Shown in pieces: positions 57,579-62,840 of a DNA stretch of 62,840 bases (within the stretch, counting starts at the first letter, position 1; the number at the start of each line of letters is the position of its first letter). Under the pieces are notes generated by a model that saw only the letters and a program-made list of their open reading frames with translations, was not told where the DNA came from and did not search any database. Location of the stretch: positions 1 to 62,840 of the forward strand of contig NZ_JAUSUG010000028.1 of the NCBI RefSeq assembly GCF_030813435.1. Direction: 5' to 3'. The DNA is from Evansella vedderi. Its GTDB lineage: Bacteria > Bacillota > Bacilli > Bacillales > Salisediminibacteriaceae. The position numbers were made by a program, and so were the translations under genes.

Positions 57579-57790
57579 AAAAGGCTGTTTTCACAACAGT
57601 TTGTTGCTTTGTTTAAAAAGCTTGGCGTAGCGGAAGGCGCGGTGACTCCAGCGGGAAAAGCAACAAGTCTTTCTTGCGTCGAGTAATCGCAGACGTGGAC
57701 GTGGGTTGCTTTTAGGCGTAATTGGTCCGCCTGCAGCGTATCCAAGCCAACATATTCTAAAAAAAACAATCTATTAGAAAACAGCCTTTT
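57579..57790 (-). mobile_element. Repeat family A, copy 7: MITE-like element with 14-bp terminal inverted repeats
   Basis: A 212-base element bounded by a perfect inverted repeat: AAAAGGCTGTTTTC (57579-57592) and its complement (57777-57790). The interior (GCGGTGACTCCAGCG, GAGTAATCGCAGACG, GGCGTAATTGGTCCGCCTG, GCGTATCCAAGC) is the reverse complement of modules in the 28.9-29.1 kb copy. No ORF, so any movement would need a transposase in trans. I found no clear target duplication. It fills the 307-base gap before yphA and ends 4 bases before the ypzI ribosome site. Confidence 0.75.
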
Positions 57791-57808
57791 AAAAAAGGAG
57801 GATTTAAT

Positions 57809-57940
57809 GTGGGTAAAGATAGACAAGAAAAGAAGCTCCGTAAGGAAGGAAAAGTGGAAAGTGACCGAGACCAAAGTTTGGAATACGGAGGAAGCACGAA
57901 ATTAGAAAGTGCCGACCAAGCTAGAAAAAGACAGCGTTAA
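57809..57940 (+). CDS. ypzI: YpzI family small protein
   Basis: A 43-residue protein read from the GTG at 57809, 7 bases after AAGGAGG. It is very hydrophilic and rich in Lys, Arg, Glu and Asp: MGKDRQEKKLRKEG near the start, VESDRDQSLEYGG in the middle, QARKRQR at the end. This fits the small YpzI family of spore formers in both length and sequence. An overlapping ATG two bases earlier is in another frame. Plus strand, convergent with fni. The upstream region is the repeat element, so its promoter is not obvious. Confidence 0.8.
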   Translation: MGKDRQEKKLRKEGKVESDRDQSLEYGGSTKLESADQARKRQR

Positions 57941-57963
57941 TTTAACTGTTAACGTAAAATTCT

Positions 57964-58207
57964 AAAAGAGGCTGGGACATAACTAAAGTGTTTAATCCGA
58001 AATACGAACAATACACTACCTTAGCGGAGGAAATATACGTAAACTCCTGCGGGGGGGCAGAGGTGAGACCCCACAGTGCGTTAGCACGAGGAGGCTCACC
58101 AGCCGACCGCGGAAAGGGAAGTATATTTCCGAAGCGGGTAGATTGCACCTACATCTAGTTTGTTCGGATTTCTTATTAGTAAAAACACTTTTGTCCCAGC
58201 CTCTTTT
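57964..58207. repeat. Long palindromic repeat (AGAGGCTGGGACA type) between ypzI and fni
   Basis: About 244 bases bounded by perfect 16-base inverted ends (57964-57979 and 58192-58207). Inside are further matching arms (AAGTGTTT/AAACACTT, AATCCGAA/TTCGGATT, GGAAATATAC/GTATATTTCC). The GC-rich centre holds CTCCTGCGG, ACGAGGAGGCTC and CCGCGGAAAG. It would form a long hairpin or cruciform, ending CCTCTTTTTT on the plus strand, so it can also terminate ypzI. Similar elements are common between Bacillaceae genes. Confidence 0.7.
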
Positions 58208-58219
58208 TTGTATAACTTT

Positions 58220-59278
58220 TTATTCTTTTGTACGATTTGCATAATATTCAGTTGAGATTTGACGTTCTTTAAGCCAATTATTAGTTGTACCTTGAATTAA
58301 AACAGGTGTCCTTTGTAAATCATTAATATTGCGTGCTCCAACGGCTGTCATAATTACTCTCAACTCGTTGAATATACCCTGTAAATTCTTTGTTGTGCCA
58401 TCTGCTCCAATCTCATGGAGCCACTTTAAAATTTTCCCAGCCATACCTACAGCATTTGCCCCTAGGGATATGGCTTTTGCTATATGTAATGCATTTTTTA
58501 TTCCTCCAGTTGCTATAACCTGGATATCTGGTTCGGTATATTTAGCTTCAATAATGGAAACGGCCGTAGGAATACCCCAATCATTAAAAAATTGATACGT
58601 CTCTAGTCGTCGGTTATTCTCTATTTTTGAAAAGTTAGTACCTCCGAACCCACCAATATCCACTATTTTAACTCCTGCTTCATATAGCTTCCTTACTGTT
58701 TCTTTACTCATTCCAAAGCCTACTTCTTTAACAATGACCGGAACTGGAACAGCCTCACAGATTTTCTCAATTCTTTGTAGAGCCCCAGTAAAATCACGGT
58801 CCCCCTCTGGCATGACTAGCTCCTGTATAACATTCAAATGAATTTGTATGGCGTCTGCTTCAATCATCTCAATGCTAGTTTTGGCTTGTTCTACAGTTGC
58901 TTCACTGCCCAGATTAGCAAAGATGACTCCTTTAGGGTGCTTTTCCCGGACAATTTGATAGGATCTTCTTTCATTTGTATCTTTGATAGCTGCCATTTGG
59001 GATCCAACAGCCATCGGCATTGAAAGTGTATTTGCAATTTCCGCAAGTTGAGCATTTATATTTTCAGTAGCTTTTCCACCTCCGCCAGTCATGGCATTGA
59101 TAAAAATTGGCGAACTGAGCTGCAGTTCGCCAATGGATGATGCTATTGAAACATCCTTCAGATTTATATCCGGCAGGCTTTGGTGTATAAAGCGAATATC
59201 CTCTAACCCAGAGCTGTCTATTTGCCCTGTTTCCATTGCATGATCAATATGCTCTAGTTTCCTTTTTGATCGACTCAC
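58220..59278 (-). CDS. fni: Isopentenyl-diphosphate delta-isomerase, type II
   Basis: FMN- and NADPH-dependent isomerisation of IPP to DMAPP, feeding the prenyl chains used by HepS/HepT. The 352-residue TIM-barrel protein has SPIFINAMTGGGGKATENIN, ANLGSEATVEQA, HLNVIQELVMPEGDRDF, VKEVGFGMSKETV, the FMN-binding GGFGGTNFSKIE and ATGGIKNALHIAKAI. The GTG at 59278 (VSRSKRKLEHI) matches the family start; GGCGGTG is upstream, and an in-frame ATG two codons earlier is possible. Confidence 0.95.
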   Translation of the reverse strand: MSRSKRKLEHIDHAMETGQIDSSGLEDIRFIHQSLPDINLKDVSIASSIGELQLSSPIFINAMTGGGGKATENINAQLAEIANTLSMPMAVGSQMAAIKDTNERRSYQIVREKHPKGVIFANLGSEATVEQAKTSIEMIEADAIQIHLNVIQELVMPEGDRDFTGALQRIEKICEAVPVPVIVKEVGFGMSKETVRKLYEAGVKIVDIGGFGGTNFSKIENNRRLETYQFFNDWGIPTAVSIIEAKYTEPDIQVIATGGIKNALHIAKAISLGANAVGMAGKILKWLHEIGADGTTKNLQGIFNELRVIMTAVGARNINDLQRTPVLIQGTTNNWLKERQISTEYYANRTKE

Positions 59279-59333
59279 CAACATCACCGCCACACTTAAA
59301 AAAATTATATTATAAATTTGCAATCTACTTTAC

Positions 59334-60491
59334 TTAATTTTTATATTTTTTTAGTTGATCTCCGATAACATCACCTAATGAAAACCCTGAACTTTCGTCT
59401 TCCTTTTGGTATTCCTTCTTCACTTCATTCTCCAATTTCGCTTGTTTTTCTTCCTCGAGGGCACGAATGCTTAACGAAATTCTCTTATCAGTTAAATTTA
59501 AATCTAACACCTTTGCAGTAACTGTTTGACCTTCCTTAAGTACCTCAGCTGGCGTCCCGATATGTTTATTTGCAATTTGGGAAATATGGACAAGACCTTC
59601 TACACCTGGGACTATTTCAATGAAAGCTCCAAATGATACTAACCTTTTTACAACACCTTCCACTACATCCCCCTGTTTTACCTTTCCTTCAATCGTCTCC
59701 CAAGGGCCAGGTAATGTTTCTTTAATTGAAAGGGAAATACGTTCATTATCAGGATCTACCCCTAGTACTTTTACCTTCACAGTATCTCCTTCGTTAATGA
59801 CTTCCGATGGGGATTCTACATGGTGATGCGCCATTTGAGAAATGTGAACAAGTCCATCTACACCACCGATATCGACAAAAGCACCAAAGTCAGTTAATCG
59901 TTGTACTGTTCCTTCCAGTATTTCTCCAGGGCGAATATTAGCTAATGTTTGACGTTTTCTTGCAGTTGCTTCCTCATCTAATACTGCCCGTTGTGAAAGT
60001 ATTAATTTATTTTTTTCTTTATCCATTTCCACCACTTTTAATTGTAGAGTTCTCCCTTTATAATCGGAGAAATCCTCCACAAAGTGACGTTCAACAAGGG
60101 ATGCTGGAATAAACCCTCTTACTCCTACATCAACAACCAGTCCGCCTTTTACTACGTCTGCAACAACCGCTTCGAAAGTTTCTCCTGATGCCAGCTTTCC
60201 AACCATGTCTTCCCAAGCACGCTCTGCTGCAACAGCTTTTTTGGACAATACTAATTCTTCATCAGTGGACTTAATTACCTTCAGTTCCACTTCATCCCCT
60301 TCTTGGATAACATCGCTTACTTTTTCAACGTGCAAACTGGATAACTCACTAATAGGAATGATGCCATCCAATTTATATCCCACGTTTACAAACGCTTGTT
60401 TTTCCTCTACCTTCGTAACAGTACCAGTTACAATTTCACCCACTGAGAATGATTTTACCTCAGCCATCTCACTATTCATTTCTTCTACCAT
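59334..60491 (-). CDS. ypfD: S1 RNA-binding domain protein (ribosomal protein S1 homologue, YpfD)
   Basis: A 385-residue protein with four S1 repeats, starting near residues 14, 101, 188 and 273 (VGEIVTGTVTKVEEKQ, SGETFEAVVADVVKGG, PGEILEGTVQRLTDFGAFVDIG, QGDVVEGVVKRLVSFGAF). Gram-positive bacteria carry this shorter form; whether it works as a true S1 is uncertain. The ATG at 60491 has GGGAGG 8 bases upstream; 13 earlier codons are rejected. It lies between plsC and fni. Confidence 0.93.
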   Translation of the reverse strand: MVEEMNSEMAEVKSFSVGEIVTGTVTKVEEKQAFVNVGYKLDGIIPISELSSLHVEKVSDVIQEGDEVELKVIKSTDEELVLSKKAVAAERAWEDMVGKLASGETFEAVVADVVKGGLVVDVGVRGFIPASLVERHFVEDFSDYKGRTLQLKVVEMDKEKNKLILSQRAVLDEEATARKRQTLANIRPGEILEGTVQRLTDFGAFVDIGGVDGLVHISQMAHHHVESPSEVINEGDTVKVKVLGVDPDNERISLSIKETLPGPWETIEGKVKQGDVVEGVVKRLVSFGAFIEIVPGVEGLVHISQIANKHIGTPAEVLKEGQTVTAKVLDLNLTDKRISLSIRALEEEKQAKLENEVKKEYQKEDESSGFSLGDVIGDQLKKYKN

Positions 60492-60605
60492 TGACAATAC
60501 CTCCCTAATTAACCAAACAATAATCGGCAACTATTAATTCATTTATGATAACCCCCATGATTACGCCTGAGGGGAAATAAACATCTTATTTTTAAACGTT
60601 ATTAC

Positions 60606-61193
60606 TTAATTATATTCGTCAAGGAGAGTTTGAATCCCTTCCATTATCTTTTCTGTAGCTTCCTCTGCCGATGCTTTTTCTTCCCTTAGCTTTTCCATAG
60701 AAATAGGAGCACCATATACAATAGTTAACTTTGAAAATAATTTATAATTTCCAATAATAGCACAAGGGACGATTGCTGCATTGGAGCGAAGCGCAAAGAA
60801 CCCTACGCCAGTCAGTCCTTTTTGTAACTTCCTATTCTTACTTCTCGTTCCTTCTGGAAATACGCCAACCATTTCCCCTTCACTCAATAACTTCAGTCCA
60901 GTTCTTAAAGCTTGTCTGTCACTCATCCCACGCTTTATAGGAAAAGCCCCAAGCTTCGGTATCAGCCCTTTTAGAATTGGTGCCTCAAACAATTCTGCCT
61001 TTGCCATATAACGAGTCGGTCGTTTAATAAAGGCTCCTACTAAAGGGGGATCTAGAGCATGTATATGGTTACTGCATAGCAGCACACCTATATTATCTGG
61101 TATTTTTTCTGTTCCAATTACTTTTACTCTGAAGAATAGTCGAAAAAAAGTACGACATAAAAACTGTCCTATTCTAAATAACCGAATGCTCAC
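60606..61193 (-). CDS. plsC: 1-acyl-sn-glycerol-3-phosphate acyltransferase
   Basis: Acylates lysophosphatidic acid to phosphatidic acid at the membrane. The 195-residue protein has the acyltransferase motif NHxxxxD in [11 protein letters not shown], the PEGTRS glycerol-phosphate-binding motif and VPCAIIGNY. One hydrophobic segment lies at the N-terminus. The start is GTG, overlapping the cmk stop by 4 bases (GTGA). It acts after PlsY, encoded at 54.7 kb. Confidence 0.94.
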   Translation of the reverse strand: MSIRLFRIGQFLCRTFFRLFFRVKVIGTEKIPDNIGVLLCSNHIHALDPPLVGAFIKRPTRYMAKAELFEAPILKGLIPKLGAFPIKRGMSDRQALRTGLKLLSEGEMVGVFPEGTRSKNRKLQKGLTGVGFFALRSNAAIVPCAIIGNYKLFSKLTIVYGAPISMEKLREEKASAEEATEKIMEGIQTLLDEYN

Positions 61194-61873
61194 TTGACTG
61201 TTTCCCTTCTTTCCTCAACTAACGAGAGTATTATTTGAACCACATCTTCAATTGTCATAGAAGTAGAATTAATCTCAATCGCATCTTCGGCTTTTCGAAG
61301 TGGTGCAATCTCCCTTTCCGAATCAATTTTATCCCTTCGGCTAATTTCTGTTTTCAGTTTTTCCAAATCTGATGGTTGTCCCTTAGATAAATATTCCTCA
61401 TGCCTTCTCCGGGCACGCTCATCAACAGAAGCAGTTAAAAAGATTTTCAGTTCTGCATTAGGAAGTACCATCGTACCGATGTCACGCCCATCCATTACTG
61501 TTCCACCTTCATCCGCAAGTTGTTGTTGACGTTTAACCATTTCCTTACGAACTTCTAAATGCTTTGCCACATAGGAAACATTATTAGTAACGAGTGTTGA
61601 ACGAATCTCTTCGCTTACATCCTCACCATTCAGAAGAATGCTTTGACTCCCTTTATTAATAAGTAACTGTATTTTTGTATTATTTAATACACCCATTACT
61701 TCCGCTTCATTATTAACATCCATTTTTCTATTTAGTACTTCATATGTAAGTGCTCGGTACATGGCACCAGTATCAATGTATATAAAAGAAAGCTTCTCTG
61801 CAACCATTTTGGCTACTGTACTTTTACCAGCTCCGGCTGGTCCATCTATGGCAATGTTCATCTGTTTTCTCAT
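61190..61873 (-). CDS. cmk: Cytidylate kinase
   Basis: Phosphorylates CMP and dCMP with ATP. The 227-residue P-loop kinase has [27 protein letters not shown], the [11 protein letters not shown] segment and RARRRHEEY. The ATG at 61873 has AAAGGAG 8 bases upstream; 16 earlier codons are rejected. It is directly downstream of ypfA and overlaps plsC. Confidence 0.96.
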   Translation of the reverse strand: MRKQMNIAIDGPAGAGKSTVAKMVAEKLSFIYIDTGAMYRALTYEVLNRKMDVNNEAEVMGVLNNTKIQLLINKGSQSILLNGEDVSEEIRSTLVTNNVSYVAKHLEVRKEMVKRQQQLADEGGTVMDGRDIGTMVLPNAELKIFLTASVDERARRRHEEYLSKGQPSDLEKLKTEISRRDKIDSEREIAPLRKAEDAIEINSTSMTIEDVVQIILSLVEERRETVK

Positions 61874-61975
61874 GTTGCGAACTCCTTTAACTTCGTATTC
61901 ACAATTCCTTAGAATCTTCATTTATCTTAACATATTATTAATAAGATGGTCTATTTATTCAGATAATTAACTATC

Positions 61976-62647
61976 TCAATTACTTTTAGTAAGCTCTTTT
62001 TCACGCTTACGGATTACTAATTGTTTTTCAAAACAATATCGAATAATTTTTTGGCGATCTCCTTCTTTGATTTCAGTAAATTGAAGGGACCCTTTCACTT
62101 TATCTTCCTCTTGGATGATACGAACTACCTTTGCTCTTGATGTTATATAAAGAATTTCACCCGATTGAAAATGTAGAGAAAGCCATATATCTACTACACT
62201 CTTTTCTTTTAGGGGATGGTTAGTTGATAGGAGAAGAGCCATGCCTCCGCCACTAACATCAAGAGTAATCGTTGTAAACGGTTGAAATTCTCCGTGGATT
62301 GAATGGACTGCCACATCTATGGAAGTATCTATTCGTACATATTGTCTTCTTTGTATACGAATAAATTGATCAAATCCTGGGTTTCTTAAAATGAGCGAAG
62401 GGAATTTACGGTCTATCTTTCCGAGGACTTCTGTGTCAAATAAATATATTGCTTGGTCTTTACCTAGAAACCAGGCTCGAAACTCCGTCCCTTCCAAAAA
62501 ATAATGGGGTTTCTTCGATTTTTCATCCACTGGGAAATGAATAAGCAGTTGATTTGCTTCTAAGTCTACAACCTTTGTCCTAAAATGTTTTTTCTCCTCA
62601 GCACCATTTTTTAATTCTAAGAATACTGTACTACCTGCCTTTATCAA
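61976..62647 (-). CDS. ypfA: PilZ-domain c-di-GMP receptor YpfA (MotI/DgrA)
   Basis: A 223-residue flagellar brake protein. The N-terminal YcgR-like domain (about 1-95) is followed by a PilZ domain with the c-di-GMP-binding RRQYVR motif (RxxxR, about 101-106) and DVSGGGM (DxSxxG, about 129-135). In B. subtilis the bound form acts as a clutch on the flagellar stator MotA. The start is TTG at 62647. It is upstream of cmk as in B. subtilis. Confidence 0.9.
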   Translation of the reverse strand: MIKAGSTVFLELKNGAEEKKHFRTKVVDLEANQLLIHFPVDEKSKKPHYFLEGTEFRAWFLGKDQAIYLFDTEVLGKIDRKFPSLILRNPGFDQFIRIQRRQYVRIDTSIDVAVHSIHGEFQPFTTITLDVSGGGMALLLSTNHPLKEKSVVDIWLSLHFQSGEILYITSRAKVVRIIQEEDKVKGSLQFTEIKEGDRQKIIRYCFEKQLVIRKREKELTKSN

Positions 62648-62840
62648 ATTAAATTAACCTTCTTTCTACATATTAATCTTGATATTTTATAATTCGATAA
62701 TTATCAACAGATTCCTTCTTAATACATTGAAATTGATATGTAAATTCACTAGCATTGCATTAATTAAATCAGATGATTCATAATACTTAAAATCTTCGAT
62801 TTTTTAATGGTTATACAACAAAAAAATCCTTTACAATGGA
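62648..62840. other. Right edge: no gene seen
   Basis: An AT-rich stretch upstream of ypfA. No ORF of any length with a ribosome site is visible in the 193 bases, and no terminator-like hairpin. It may hold the ypfA promoter, but no clear -35/-10 pair stands out. Confidence 0.4.

Noticed and set aside
57545-58148. Minus-strand open frames of 109 and 68 codons around ypzI
   Set aside because: They are formed mostly from the repeat elements and from the reverse strand of ypzI. No ribosome site or family match.

Overview
This window is a conserved chromosomal segment of a low-GC, endospore-forming member of the Bacillaceae. The evidence is sporulation genes (spoIVA, spoVIF, ypjB), bacillithiol genes (bshA, bshB1), the bc-type menaquinol oxidase complex qcrABC, a TRAP protein with its RNA target, GGAGG-type ribosome binding sites throughout, and a gene order that follows the Bacillus subtilis dinG-to-ypfA region. 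Almost everything is on the minus strand. I see no rRNA, tRNA, CRISPR array, prophage, transposase gene or defence island. The species cannot be named from sequence alone.

Read in minus-strand transcription order (right to left), the window holds these blocks. (1) 62.6-58.2 kb: ypfA/motI (c-di-GMP receptor), cmk, plsC, an S1-domain protein and fni. (2) 57.9-52.0 kb: ypzI (plus strand), yphA, der, plsY, gpsA, spoVIF, yphE, yphF. (3) 51.7-48.3 kb: spoIVA, hbs, folE, mtrB. (4) 48.2-42.7 kb: an isoprenoid quinone cluster hepS-menG-mqnP-ubiX-mqnA-hepT, then ndk. Three genes typical of futalosine-type menaquinone synthesis sit between menG and hepT. (5) 42.5-29.1 kb: cheR and the aromatic supraoperon aroC-aroB-aroH-trpE-D-C-(F::B)-A-hisC-tyrA-aroA. 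(6) 28.8-19.5 kb: an amidohydrolase-like orphan, ypiA, a hypothetical, ypiB, ypiF, qcrABC, ypjA, ypjB, a YugP-type membrane protease. (7) 19.4-8.9 kb: ypjC (plus strand), ypjD, dapB, mgsA, bshB1, bshA, cca, birA, panBCD, a TPR protein. (8) 8.8-0.2 kb: dinG, a degenerate metallo-beta-lactamase-like protein, an MtaD-type deaminase, a small plus-strand ORF, ypmB, aspB, asnS.

The aromatic block shows its own regulation. A sigma-A-like promoter lies in the end of aroH. It is followed by a leader with eleven (G/U/A)AG triplets spaced 1-3 nt, a competing antiterminator and a terminator just before trpE. The regulator, TRAP (mtrB), is encoded about 9.5 kb away in the same window. The most unusual coding feature is one continuous frame encoding both TrpF and TrpB.

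The main non-coding feature is a family of about seven related intergenic repeats, 75-250 bp, with GGCTGTTTTC-type terminal inverted repeats. They look like non-autonomous (MITE-like) elements and lie in both orientations, including inside the pan operon. A separate long palindromic repeat, ending in AGAGGCTGGGACA and its complement, separates the convergent ypzI and fni genes. Many genes start at GTG or TTG, and starts here were set by ribosome binding site spacing.
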